Shown here: positions 8,701 to 16,375 of the stretch, in pieces
How positions within the stretch are numbered: position 1 is the stretch's first letter
Layout: each line of letters opens with the position of its first letter
Source of the DNA: Corynebacterium sp. 13CS0277
GTDB lineage: Bacteria > Actinomycetota > Actinomycetes > Mycobacteriales > Mycobacteriaceae
Reading direction: 5' to 3'
DNA: 64,000 bases
Assembly: GCF_002994655.1 (NCBI RefSeq)
Contig: NZ_PPDL01000011.1
Location: 35,727-99,726 of the forward strand
Program-made: the position numbers and the translations under genes
Notes under the pieces: model-generated
Database searches by the model: none
Told to the model about the DNA's origin: nothing
What the model saw: only the letters and a program-made list of their open reading frames with translations

Positions 8701-9829
8701 CCTGCTGCACGTGCTCGCCAACACCCAGGGCGGAGAAACCGCGAGCGAAATCCGCGACGCAGAGCGCACACACGCCGTCTCCCGCAAGCGTCTGGAGGAG
8801 TTGTACCGCTTCGGCGTTGACGAGGCCCACAGGGTACTTGCAGAGTCGGTCGCCGGCCGAATTATCGACCTGTTGCCCCCTGAGGTTGAAAAGCGCCTCG
8901 AGAGGGAAGAACGTGGCCGCGAACGGCTCATCGCCGCGTTGGCCCTCAACAGTGCTGCTGGCGGAGACATCCGACACATCGCCCCCTCCGTCGTCAACTA
9001 CCGCGAGTGGGACACCGCAGACAGCGTCGGCGCTGTGCTTGGCTGGCGCGTCGAAAAAGCCACACAAGTCACCACTCAGCGCACCACTGGGCTAGTCGCA
9101 CCTCCCCCGCAGTGGGTGGGCGAAGACGTCGAGCTATGCAACTGGCTACGCGATACCTTCGTGCGGCTCAGCGTGGAGACCAAGGCCCAGCCCGCCCCGG
9201 AGTTCTCCCCGGGCGACGTGGTCGAGGGCGCATTGCTCGACGGCAGCCACGCGCGCAACCGCACCATCGAAGACGTCCGGTTCGTCAACTGCGACCTGAC
9301 TGATTTCGACTTCTCCGGCTGCACCCTACGTCACGTGACGTTTGAGGGATGTGCCCTCGATAGGGCACGTTTCACCGATGCCAAGCTCGTGGATGTCGAA
9401 TTCGAGCACTGTAGCGCAGCAGATGCCTCGTTCGAGGGGGCCACCCTTGGCACTTTCCCTGCCCCAGAAGACATCGACAGCATCGAGGACTACGGTGTGC
9501 GGCTGCGCCACTCCTGCTTCGACCGTGCCCGCTTTATGTGGACCAAGTTGCGTGTCTTCGTGGCTTTCCAAACAAGCCTCATCGCGTCCCGCTTCAACTC
9601 CTCCGAGGACGGGGTGCTGATGCTGGACACCTGTGACGTCACTGACTCCCACATCGTTGTCCCCGACGCAAGCCTGGTGAAAACCTTTGACTGCGTCTCC
9701 GAGCCGGAGATCCGTGAGACCGCTAAGCAGGCCAATACGCCCGTACATGCCGCCACCGCCCCCGATGCGCACGACTACGACGCCTGGGACGAGGAGGTCA
9801 CAGACCACGGAGACGACTACGAGCTGTAG
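5717..9829 (+). CDS. MobF (TrwC/TraI-type) conjugative relaxase-helicase with pentapeptide repeats
   Basis: This is a 1370-residue bifunctional protein that would nick oriT, stay bound to the 5' end and unwind the DNA. The relaxase domain (about 1-330) has candidate catalytic tyrosines Tyr17/Tyr19 and Tyr51/Tyr52, and the metal-binding triad His263, His274, His276 in HFDTRTGDPDLHSH. The RecD-like helicase has Walker A GPAGTGKT (608-615), Walker B LVDEAG (about 689-694) and the late motif YAATVHRAQG. From about residue 1180 there are pentapeptide repeats (FVNCDLTDFDFSGCTLRHV), an unusual addition. It ends YDAWDEEVTDHGDDYEL, a tail shared with both Fic proteins. The start at 5717 is chosen because GGGGG lies just upstream and the relaxase fold begins there. 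Confidence 0.95.
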   Translation: MLTPMMSLRAVHAGAGYQYLLRSVATNDAADPTVTDLEDGQDGEATALSNYYQAKGTPPGRWLGSGLQGFDHKKLVTGALVDEQQMANLYGMGLHPEASEIWAVRNVYRDAQLGRAFRISTNDIPVLNALRAAEKSFVREHQRTPTAAERSEMAVTVGTPFYCKATGYTSPASKDVVAWINQQQTKVTQAVSAFDFTFSPTKSVSVLWALADEKTANAIAACHHEAVAEVIAWTEREVARTRVGANGIAQVKTRGLIGAEFTHFDTRTGDPDLHSHVLISNKVQTEDGRWLSLDGQEIFHNHQAISARYDAVLMEKLTRKLGLEFYASSRADAVEPVWEVSGVPEELNALFSSRKELARPVFDQMVADYIEAYGKQPDKQVQRRLWQEAILATRDEKKPAQSLDTLRTQWADRVRELNGGDELLGIVRNLVNSERLTAAAEPTRPEFTDSDVDDAAAVVLARVTDKRGIFGENHVRTATATLLKGYRFPNAKALDDAIETVVSTVLTNSVALAPAEVLMLPEQLRGDNNRGVDFRKRSERYTTQEILDGEQRVLNACEQPTAVVAANATIDAALAAHEKANGWTLNEGQEAMARSLLTSGALVACGVGPAGTGKTTSMQIVNRVWQDEGRKVIGLAPSAKAAAILGEEIGVDATTIDALTFVWRGGHPTKPAHDPSALPVDIQPGDMLLVDEAGMASTQNLAALVEIAEATGAVVRMIGDPHQLRAVGAGGVFGYACKQTNAVELTHVMRFDKGRDTAQADASLQLRKGDKKALDYYFSNGRVSAGTREAQISRLVDDFFADRELGRRSMMIATTNADVDRLNEMVRTRLIADGVVSPDPEDTVTAGRGHQVSTGDVVIARKNQTFFAHTGGRRVATGKVLNGQMFRIVGTRADGSLDVADTVTGKRMLLPADYVADNIHLGYAATVHRAQGATVDVCRSLVDTSMNRPGLYVAMTRGKKENHAYCVTDNPFDFDAEDAHFHMAGVDPERDAKKILLHVLANTQGGETASEIRDAERTHAVSRKRLEELYRFGVDEAHRVLAESVAGRIIDLLPPEVEKRLEREERGRERLIAALALNSAAGGDIRHIAPSVVNYREWDTADSVGAVLGWRVEKATQVTTQRTTGLVAPPPQWVGEDVELCNWLRDTFVRLSVETKAQPAPEFSPGDVVEGALLDGSHARNRTIEDVRFVNCDLTDFDFSGCTLRHVTFEGCALDRARFTDAKLVDVEFEHCSAADASFEGATLGTFPAPEDIDSIEDYGVRLRHSCFDRARFMWTKLRVFVAFQTSLIASRFNSSEDGVLMLDTCDVTDSHIVVPDASLVKTFDCVSEPEIRETAKQANTPVHAATAPDAHDYDAWDEEVTDHGDDYEL

Positions 9830-9837
9830 GCCCGTGG

Positions 9838-9925
9838 GACACCAAGGCCCCGTGTTGCCAAGTGACAGCGCCGCCATGCTGATATGTTGCCTTGTCACCG
9901 TGGTGCCAAGGTGCCAGAGTGCCGA
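9838..9925. repeat. Cluster of CCAAGG/CCTTGG-type motifs downstream of the relaxase
   Basis: CACCAAGG (9840), TTGCCAAG (9855), CCTTGTCACC (9890) and GGTGCCAAGG (9902-9911) lie within about 70 bases. The last matches the core of the palindrome at 1112-1127 upstream of the serine recombinase. They could be recombinase, partition or regulator sites. Confidence 0.4.
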
Positions 9926-9933
9926 ACGCGAAG

Positions 9934-9969
9934 AGGCCCCCTAGCTCTGTGCGGTGAGCTAGGGGGCCT
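9934..9969. terminator. Bidirectional terminator between relaxase gene and T4SS operon
   Basis: Perfect 14-bp arms AGGCCCCCTAGCTC (9934-9947) and GAGCTAGGGGGCCT (9956-9969) sit between convergent genes that stop at 9829 and 9981. There is no strong T tract on either side. Confidence 0.7.
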
Positions 9970-9980
9970 CCCGGGACATG

Positions 9981-10604
9981 CTACAGCGTCGCCTGATCGG
10001 CATCCTCGCTGAGCATCTCGTGGTCATAGGCGTCCACCTCGGCGGCTCCCCCGAGGCTGTCGGCGAGGTCCTCGCTAGGCGAGATGTCTGACAGCTCAAC
10101 GGCATTGGCGTAGGCCGTGACAGTCTCGTAGTCAGCGCCGACGATAATCAGGTCGTCGAGCTGCTCGTTACTGGTCAGCATGGTGGGGTTCGCGTCACGC
10201 CAGGGGTCTTCGTCCACCAGGTCAAGCGCTTCGGCCAACCCGTTGAGGATGTTGTCGGCAGCTCCCACCGCACTCAGCCGCGTGAGTGCTTGCTGCACCC
10301 GCAGCGGCTCAGCGGCATCGCCTGCTTCATCGGCTCCCAAGGCCTCAGCGCCGTCGCGCACCACGCTGGCAGTCTCGGGCAGGCCTCTGCGCTCAAACTC
10401 GGCGGCGAAGAACTCGCCATCATCATCCGGGTAGTCGAGGCTGTGACGCACCGCCTCAGCGACCAAGGCACCCAGTGCCATGTGCGTCAGCAGGTTCGGC
10501 CCTGCCGGGTAGGGGCGCTGGACGACCACAATCCGAGGCCGCTGACGTGCGACGTGCATCGCGCGGGCGAGCCTGCGTGCGGTGCGGTGATCTCGTGTGC
10601 TCAT
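9981..10604 (-). CDS. Hypothetical protein with acidic C-terminal tail, last gene of the T4SS operon
   Basis: This 207-residue protein has a basic N-terminus (TARRLARAMHVARQRPR) and an acidic remainder. No family was recognised. It follows the DUF4913 gene after three bases, so it is co-expressed with the secretion genes. Its C-terminus VDAYDHEMLSEDADQATL matches the pattern of the Fic tail YDDYDDDQVAIEDSVSEL: an aromatic-Asp start, acidic residues, a hydrophobic residue at the fourth position after Tyr-Asp, and a terminal Leu. It may be another secreted substrate or a factor that gathers substrates at the coupling protein. Confidence 0.7.
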   Translation of the reverse strand: MSTRDHRTARRLARAMHVARQRPRIVVVQRPYPAGPNLLTHMALGALVAEAVRHSLDYPDDDGEFFAAEFERRGLPETASVVRDGAEALGADEAGDAAEPLRVQQALTRLSAVGAADNILNGLAEALDLVDEDPWRDANPTMLTSNEQLDDLIIVGADYETVTAYANAVELSDISPSEDLADSLGGAAEVDAYDHEMLSEDADQATL

Positions 10605-10607
10605 GGG

Positions 10608-11264
10608 CTAGGCCTCCTGCCTGGATGCGCGGACATAGGTGGTCTTCATCTGCGCGGTCGGCAGCGGCTGCATGGGCACATCGTCACGCTTGCAGTCGGC
10701 GAACACGCTCTCGGACTTCATCAGCCGGTCCATGTGGTAGTCAGCGTACCGGTGGTAGAAAGACTCGCGGAAGCTAAACGGGTCGTCGACGCGAAGCTTC
10801 TCAAACTTCCTCCACAGCGCGTCCAGTCGGCGCACGGCCTCCGGGTGGCGGTACCAGATTGCCGACCAGTTAGGCACCCGCCCCTGTGATTGACCGTAGG
10901 TGGAGACCAGCTCGCACATCACGAAGTCGAACATCGACGGGTACATGGGTGCGGGAATGTCCGCACCGGCAGCCCCCTCAGGCATCAGCGCGAACGCGTC
11001 CACCACCGGCGGACGCCTGCGACGCGGTCGCTGCTGTGCTGTCTGGCTGCTCTCTTCGGCAGCGGCCGGCACGGGGTCCTTGGTCTGCTCAGCTGTACTG
11101 TCAGCTGCCACCGATGGGCGCTTTTTGTTGCTGCGTCGTAGGTCCGTGCGACGCGGTCGATGCTCGGGTGGTTCCGCAGCGGTCTTTGCCGCCATGCCCA
11201 GGATCTTCTCCCGGTCGAAAGAGCTGACGACCTGACGGCCGTCAGGGGTTGTTTCAATCTGCAT
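10608..11264 (-). CDS. DUF4913 domain-containing protein
   Basis: This 218-residue protein has a disordered basic N-terminal half (RRTDLRRSNKKRP) and a C-terminal DUF4913-like domain from about residue 95. The domain has the expected order: a short helix, NWSAIWYRHPEAVRRLDALWRKFEKLR, then a YHRYADYHMDRLM...C ending. DUF4913 proteins are common on actinobacterial conjugative plasmids and elements, and their molecular role is unknown. The start overlaps the preceding 55-residue ORF by 11 bases. It lies between the coupling protein and the acidic-tailed 207-residue protein. Confidence 0.75.
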   Translation of the reverse strand: MQIETTPDGRQVVSSFDREKILGMAAKTAAEPPEHRPRRTDLRRSNKKRPSVAADSTAEQTKDPVPAAAEESSQTAQQRPRRRRPPVVDAFALMPEGAAGADIPAPMYPSMFDFVMCELVSTYGQSQGRVPNWSAIWYRHPEAVRRLDALWRKFEKLRVDDPFSFRESFYHRYADYHMDRLMKSESVFADCKRDDVPMQPLPTAQMKTTYVRASRQEA

Positions 11265-11421
11265 CCGTGACTCCTTTCTCCTGATCGCTGTTGTCTCTCA
11301 GCGCTTTGTTGTGTGCTTCGATTGCAGCGTGCTTGCGTCTAAGGTCTGCGACCTTGTTCAACAGTTCACGCCACCGGCGCTTGTCAACCCCCGGTGGAAC
11401 TGGAGGCTGTTCGTGGGGCAT
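11254..11421 (-). CDS. Small charged protein (55 aa)
   Basis: This short frame starts at 11421, 22 bases after the coupling-protein stop, with GAGAGG upstream. It ends inside the DUF4913 gene start. The product (MPHEQPPVPPGVDKRRWREL, then LLNKVADLRRKHAAIEAHNK) is a Pro-rich start followed by one amphipathic, probably coiled-coil helix. Its position, ribosome site and overlap suggest a real operon member. No homologue was recognised. Confidence 0.6.
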   Translation of the reverse strand: MPHEQPPVPPGVDKRRWRELLNKVADLRRKHAAIEAHNKALRDNSDQEKGVTDAD

Positions 11422-11442
11422 CGACTACCTCTCGAGGATGGC

Positions 11443-13185
11443 TCACTTCAAACCCGGCAACGCGGCCTTGATGTCGTCATCCCAGTAGGTGCGTTCCCAG
11501 AACGGCTCCAGCTGCGCAATCAGCGGCCTGCGCTTGGCAGCAAAGACCACCGCGCGGTTGTCGCCGAGGGACGCCAGCTCCGCGACGGTGAGGATCTTCT
11601 TCTCCCGTGTGGACCACGAGACTGAGCGATTGCCCTGAGAGACGGAGACGCTTTCTGTCCACTCTTCGAAGTCGCCAATTAGTGCTTCCATCTTTTGCAG
11701 CATCTTCTCGTCCCTCACGCCGCCACCGTAGAGCAAAATCGCAGAGGCAGACCACAGCGCCTCCATCCCCTCCTCGCCCCACACAGATACGCCCTGGGCG
11801 TAGGACTGCAAGATGGTCATGAGGATGATCGAGCGCGAGCCATAGTGCGAGTACAGCCTCGGCAGCTGGGGCCAGCGGACGACGTTGGCCGCCTCGTCCA
11901 GTGGGGCGACCAACGGCACCGGCAGGCGGCCACCGTTGGCTTCACCGTAGGCCTCCGCCGCCTTCATCACTGCCGCAGTCAGCGCGGTGGTTAGCGCAGC
12001 TGCGTTGTCCGCCCCCTCCTTGGAGAGAATATAAAGCGTGTCATGAGCTGAACGGACGAATGCGTCCGGGTCAAATTTCCTTACACCTTCCGTCGGCGTG
12101 ATCCATCGTGCAGCTTCACGCCGCCCCAGTGGCATAGCAATCTGCGCAGCCTGAGAGAAGAAGCCCGAGCGAGTCTTCTCCGTAGTGTTGTACTGCCCCT
12201 GCAAGGCTTCGGCCTGCATCGCCCAGCCATGTTGCTCCAACAGGCGCACGGGGGTCCGGTCGGAGTCGTCGTTGACCCACTTGAAGACGTCGGTAATTGG
12301 GCGGTTGTCCACCGCCGCCGCGAGGAAGAGTCTGGAGAGCAAGTCGGTCGCCTGATTTGCGAAGAACGCGTCGCCGCCAGAGTTCTCACCCTGAGATGCA
12401 CACTTGAAGATGTCTGCCAGCTCAGTGGCTGCCGCATCCATGGTGGCCTCTTCACGTCGCACCAGGTCCAGCGGGTCGTAGAACCACGCTTCCTGGTCGA
12501 AGCCGTAAGCAATCCGCTGAGGGTCGAAAGCGAAGACCTGACCACGGGGACCGGTGATGCCAATCGTCTCGTCGATGATGTCCCGCTTGTTCGACGTGGT
12601 GAGCACCGGCCCTGGAGCGTCCACGATGGCTGGGATCACCTGGGAGGTGGTCTTACCCATACGAGGGCCAAAGATCACCAGGTACAGGTCTTCCCAGGTG
12701 GAGTACAACCCCGTCGTAGTATTCGGCACCTTGCCCAGCCGCAGGCCGGGGTGCGTGGGCGCCAGCTCGGCGGGAAGCCACTTCTTCGCCTTTGCGGCTG
12801 CGGCATCCTTGCTCAACGACTTGATGTCACTTGCTGACGCCAAGTGCCTGGCCGCCGTGTCTACGACAGGCTTGGGCTTAGTGATTCGACGCAGAACGAC
12901 AAAGATTGCCGCAGCTACCACGATGACGACGAGAGCGACCGAGGTGATGATCGCAGGGGTGGGGAACGGCATTTTTCTTCCCACCACCATGAACAGCACC
13001 TGAATGGGGTTTCCCGGAATCTCCTCCGGAACCCCGGTTGTGGCGCGAGAGACACGCACCCCGATGTTGACCACAACCACGGCCAAAAAATAAAGCCCCA
13101 GGACAAGGAAACCCAGGATCGTGCGTGGGTCTGCCGTAACTCTGCCCGCATTACGGGCGTTCGTGCGTCCGCCTTGTTTACTCAT
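11443..13185 (-). CDS. VirD4/TraG-type coupling protein (T4CP)
   Basis: This 580-residue ATPase would dock the relaxase-DNA complex and other substrates at the type IV channel. Two membrane segments lie at about 21-43 and 77-97. The cytoplasmic part starts with GPRMGKTT (Walker A, 173-180) and has the DEAANVVRWPQLP segment typical of TraG/VirD4 Walker B, then LYSHYGSRSIILMTILQSYAQ. The length is normal for the family. It overlaps the upstream gene by 8 bases. It is the expected receptor for any C-terminal secretion signal in this element. Confidence 0.93.
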   Translation of the reverse strand: MSKQGGRTNARNAGRVTADPRTILGFLVLGLYFLAVVVVNIGVRVSRATTGVPEEIPGNPIQVLFMVVGRKMPFPTPAIITSVALVVIVVAAAIFVVLRRITKPKPVVDTAARHLASASDIKSLSKDAAAAKAKKWLPAELAPTHPGLRLGKVPNTTTGLYSTWEDLYLVIFGPRMGKTTSQVIPAIVDAPGPVLTTSNKRDIIDETIGITGPRGQVFAFDPQRIAYGFDQEAWFYDPLDLVRREEATMDAAATELADIFKCASQGENSGGDAFFANQATDLLSRLFLAAAVDNRPITDVFKWVNDDSDRTPVRLLEQHGWAMQAEALQGQYNTTEKTRSGFFSQAAQIAMPLGRREAARWITPTEGVRKFDPDAFVRSAHDTLYILSKEGADNAAALTTALTAAVMKAAEAYGEANGGRLPVPLVAPLDEAANVVRWPQLPRLYSHYGSRSIILMTILQSYAQGVSVWGEEGMEALWSASAILLYGGGVRDEKMLQKMEALIGDFEEWTESVSVSQGNRSVSWSTREKKILTVAELASLGDNRAVVFAAKRRPLIAQLEPFWERTYWDDDIKAALPGLK

Positions 13186-13858
13186 CGGCGATCACGAGCA
13201 CCAGCTCCTCGAGGTTGTTGTCCTGCCAGCGCTTGTACCCAGGTTCACCGGCCATTGCCACGGCACGGTCGTCTTCCGGATCGACCGCGATCTCCACAGC
13301 AACGCCCAGGCGTGCGCCCGCAGCGACGAGCCGGTCCTCGTCCAAGTGGGGGCACGTGGTGGTCAGCACGAGGCGGCCAGTAGCCTGCTCAGCCGCTGCC
13401 AGAGCCTTAGATGCCAGCCACACCGCCTTGTCTGCCACCGACTGCTCAGCAGTGACGGCATCGCCCGCTACGCGGATGCGGTCGTCGCTGAAAAAGTTTC
13501 CGTACCAGATAGCGTCGCGATCCTCGCTGACGATGGCGAACGACGCCTTGTCGTCGTGCTCCACGGCGGCTGCCCACAGGTAGACGGACGGTGCGTCGGC
13601 CGAGATGTCGGCTAGTTCCTCAGCCTTCTTCGCGTCACGAGCGGCGAACGTCTCCTCACGCAGCTGGTCGTAGTTGACCCCGATGCGCTTCAGAGAGTGC
13701 TTGAACTTGCCGAAGTCGGGTCCATTGTCCCAGCCCTGCTCCTTGGCGAAAGCCTTGAGCACTTCGTGATCCTCAGCAGCCTTGAGCGCAGCCTTGTATT
13801 CGGCAATCACCGAGTCGATCTCCGCCCAGCGCTCTTTCTCCTTGGCTGACAGCGCCAT
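13178..13858 (-). CDS. Hypothetical cytoplasmic protein of the T4SS operon
   Basis: This 226-residue soluble protein has no signal peptide or membrane segment. The start at 13858 follows GAAAGGGG. An upstream in-frame start at 13942 has no such site. The N-terminal third is helical and charged (KEKERWAEIDSVIAEYKAALKAAEDHEV). The C-terminal part has alternating strand-helix patterns (GRLVLTTTCPHLDEDRLVAAGARLG). It overlaps the coupling-protein gene by 8 bases, so the two are translationally linked. No family was recognised. Confidence 0.75.
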   Translation of the reverse strand: MALSAKEKERWAEIDSVIAEYKAALKAAEDHEVLKAFAKEQGWDNGPDFGKFKHSLKRIGVNYDQLREETFAARDAKKAEELADISADAPSVYLWAAAVEHDDKASFAIVSEDRDAIWYGNFFSDDRIRVAGDAVTAEQSVADKAVWLASKALAAAEQATGRLVLTTTCPHLDEDRLVAAGARLGVAVEIAVDPEDDRAVAMAGEPGYKRWQDNNLEELVLVIADE

Positions 13859-13966
13859 AGTGATGACCCCTTTCAAGGGTTGTAGACAGTAGTGACATTG
13901 GACAGCTTGAAGGGTCTTGCGAATCCTCGCAAGACCCTTCACATCATCGCGGCCCGCAGCCTGCCA

Positions 13967-14596
13967 CTAGAACACCCCGAAATGTTCGCTCGGCGGGTAC
14001 TGCAAACGTGTCATGTACCAAGTACCATCTTCGCCCTGCTCCATGAATGCCCTCATCGGGAACGGTGCATAGGGGATACTGCCGCCGGTGGTCGTGACGA
14101 CGAACTGACGGACGTTACAATCCACCCACGCTGAGTTCTTCGTTTCGTACTCGACCCCCTCGCACTCCGAGGTTCCTAGGACATGGTCACCACTACGCGC
14201 CCATGCTTGCCAGCGCGGCGAGGGGACCTCGCCGCGCCAACCTTCCCCAGGGTTGATGAGGTCCTCTCTCAGCTCACCTGCCAGGTAGCGGCTCGCTACA
14301 CGCACGTTCGCATCGTGCTTCGTGGCGTCGATAGAGGGCTGGAAGTCCCAGAGCGCTGCGGTCGCTTGCTCTGCGGCCGTGATCAGATCGACGCTAGGGG
14401 CGAGCGGGTCTTCATCACCGTGCAGATGATCGCGGTCCTCTGCGTGACTGCGCCCATGCTCATGGCCACCATGGCCAGCGTGAGCACTGCGATAGGCCTG
14501 CACGCCCCAGGCGATGCCACCCGCAAGCACGAGTGCGGCAAGCACTGCCACAAGCACTTCCAAAGCCTTTGTCCTGGACGTCTCCAAAGTTTTCAT
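13967..14596 (-). CDS. Single-pass membrane protein, possible VirB8/TcpC-like factor
   Basis: This 209-residue protein has one membrane anchor at about 11-34, a His-rich stretch just outside it (HAGHGGHEHGRSHAEDRDHLHG) and an extracellular domain of about 130 residues with paired cysteines. AGGAAAGG precedes the ATG. The topology is that of VirB8/TcpC-type proteins (anchor plus NTF2-like domain), but this is only a shape argument. The His run could bind metal. It lies between the wall hydrolase and the coupling protein genes. Confidence 0.7.
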   Translation of the reverse strand: MKTLETSRTKALEVLVAVLAALVLAGGIAWGVQAYRSAHAGHGGHEHGRSHAEDRDHLHGDEDPLAPSVDLITAAEQATAALWDFQPSIDATKHDANVRVASRYLAGELREDLINPGEGWRGEVPSPRWQAWARSGDHVLGTSECEGVEYETKNSAWVDCNVRQFVVTTTGGSIPYAPFPMRAFMEQGEDGTWYMTRLQYPPSEHFGVF

Positions 14597-14613
14597 CCTT
14601 TCCTAACTCAAGT

Positions 14614-16371
14614 CTACTTTGTACCTTTTTTATATTTGTCCAGATTGCCGGTGATGATACGCACATAATCTCGCGTTTCTTTCGATTCGGGCATTCCCCC
14701 CTCTTCGAGCACGCCGTAAGGCCCACGATTATACGCCGCGAGGATTACTTCTTGCAGATTGTTGAAATCGCGAAGCTGACCCGATTCATATGGTTCACGC
14801 ATCTGATCCGCAAGGTCGCACATGTAGTGCGCCTGCGCCATCACTGCATCTCCAGGGCTATTTGGGTCACCCGCACCAGCAGGACCAGTGGGGTTACCGT
14901 CGTCGTCGACGGGATAGCCGTAGGCCTGCCACGTCTTGGGGATGAACTGCGCGTACCCCATAGCGCCCATGCCGCTGACGGCCCCTTTCTGGAAAGCCGA
15001 TTCTTGCTGCATCTGGGCTGCCAGCATCGGCGCGTCAACCTCGGGACACACCTGGGCACCGATGGCGAACCACCGCTCAAATTCTTCCGGCACTGTCCCC
15101 GGAGCCAGGTCATAAGACGCATGATCCCCGCCATGGGTTCCACATCCCCTGTCAGAGAGCGTGTAGCCACTGCCATCGCCTGCATCATCTTCAACCATGT
15201 AGACCGGCTCATCGGCCGTCGCAAACGGCGACTCGTGGAAAGTGATGTGCACGTGATCAAAGTGGTTGGCCCTAGGAGTACCGCGATCTGCCATGAGGTT
15301 ACCTTCACCCTCTGAGGGAATGTAGGTCTGCTGCCAGATCATGTACTTGATATTCAGCTCGTGGCGGTGAGCAAAGAACCAGTCTTTAATCTCCGTGCCG
15401 TGTGCTTGACCTCCGGTCGAATCCCAGTGGTCCACCATGATGTCGATGGCGAAGCCGCCGGGGTGATCCGGAAAATCTTTGTCTGGGCGCACGCCACCGA
15501 TGCCATCGTTCTTTTTGATGTAATGGTGGAATTTCGCTGCTGCGATACGCATCCCACGCTTGGTATCGATGCGCAGACCCCCCTCACCGGCAGGCACGCC
15601 GAACTCACGGGGGTGCGGTAGCTCCTCACCAGGTCCAATTGTGGGGACATTGCCGTCGAAGCCGGAGATAGCAGAGGGGGTTTCTACCCAGTTGTCATCA
15701 TCAATTTCCGCCACCGCGATGCCATCACCAGGATCGATGCTGACGTGCTCGCGGCCACTGTCACGTTGTGATGCGCCGTCCGTTGCTCCCCCTTTGGCCT
15801 TTTCCAGCCATCCTGTCGGATCGACTCCGCCTGACGAGGAGTTCCAGGTGCCGGGGTGCACCTCGAAGTGGAGGTGGGGGCCGGAGGAAGCGCCAGAGTT
15901 ACCCTCATCGGCGATGTGATCGCCTGCGCGGACTTGCTGCCCAGCGGCGACGTAAACATGGCCGGGGTCAATGTGCCCGTATACCGTGGCGAAGCTCTGG
16001 CCGTCTTTGACGTGGTCAATGACCACCCAGCCACCGAACCCCGATACTCCGGTGTCCTGGGCGTATTTCACGACACCGTCGGCGTAGGCGTAGAGCGGTG
16101 TGCCGTGCGGTCCAGCTAGGTCAACACCGTAGTGAAAACCGCCGTCGCGCGGGCCGTAGCCTGAAGACATGGGGGTCGCCGGGTCAATCGGGTAGGCCAA
16201 GCCGTCCGATGTCACCGGCGCAGCTGCCGAGGTACCCCGCGTACGCGGGCCTGCGGGCTTCTCGCACTTGTCTTCGCCGCTGCCAAGGACCACCACGAAT
16301 AGCACCAGAAACAGCACCAAGGCCACGAGGAACACCCAGATTTTCTTCCGCATTCCACCGAGTAAAAGCAT
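14614..16371 (-). CDS. Membrane-anchored triple-domain cell-wall hydrolase (M23, LAS-like, lytic transglycosylase)
   Basis: This 585-residue protein has an N-terminal membrane anchor (about 10-30). An M23 endopeptidase domain follows (zinc ligands His80, Asp84, His168; HYGVD and HLHFE). The middle domain (about 265-430) resembles LAS/M15-type peptidases, with HPGGFAIDIMVDHW and NHFDHVHIT. A C-terminal SLT transglycosylase (about 455-575) has a catalytic Glu in QQESAF and the MGYAQFIPKTWQAYG motif. It would open the peptidoglycan for the secretion channel, the VirB1 role. The ATG at 16371 has GGACT upstream and lies 4 bases after the previous stop. Carrying three wall-cutting activities in one chain is notable. 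Confidence 0.9.
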   Translation of the reverse strand: MLLLGGMRKKIWVFLVALVLFLVLFVVVLGSGEDKCEKPAGPRTRGTSAAAPVTSDGLAYPIDPATPMSSGYGPRDGGFHYGVDLAGPHGTPLYAYADGVVKYAQDTGVSGFGGWVVIDHVKDGQSFATVYGHIDPGHVYVAAGQQVRAGDHIADEGNSGASSGPHLHFEVHPGTWNSSSGGVDPTGWLEKAKGGATDGASQRDSGREHVSIDPGDGIAVAEIDDDNWVETPSAISGFDGNVPTIGPGEELPHPREFGVPAGEGGLRIDTKRGMRIAAAKFHHYIKKNDGIGGVRPDKDFPDHPGGFAIDIMVDHWDSTGGQAHGTEIKDWFFAHRHELNIKYMIWQQTYIPSEGEGNLMADRGTPRANHFDHVHITFHESPFATADEPVYMVEDDAGDGSGYTLSDRGCGTHGGDHASYDLAPGTVPEEFERWFAIGAQVCPEVDAPMLAAQMQQESAFQKGAVSGMGAMGYAQFIPKTWQAYGYPVDDDGNPTGPAGAGDPNSPGDAVMAQAHYMCDLADQMREPYESGQLRDFNNLQEVILAAYNRGPYGVLEEGGMPESKETRDYVRIITGNLDKYKKGTK

Positions 16372-16375
16372 GGTT

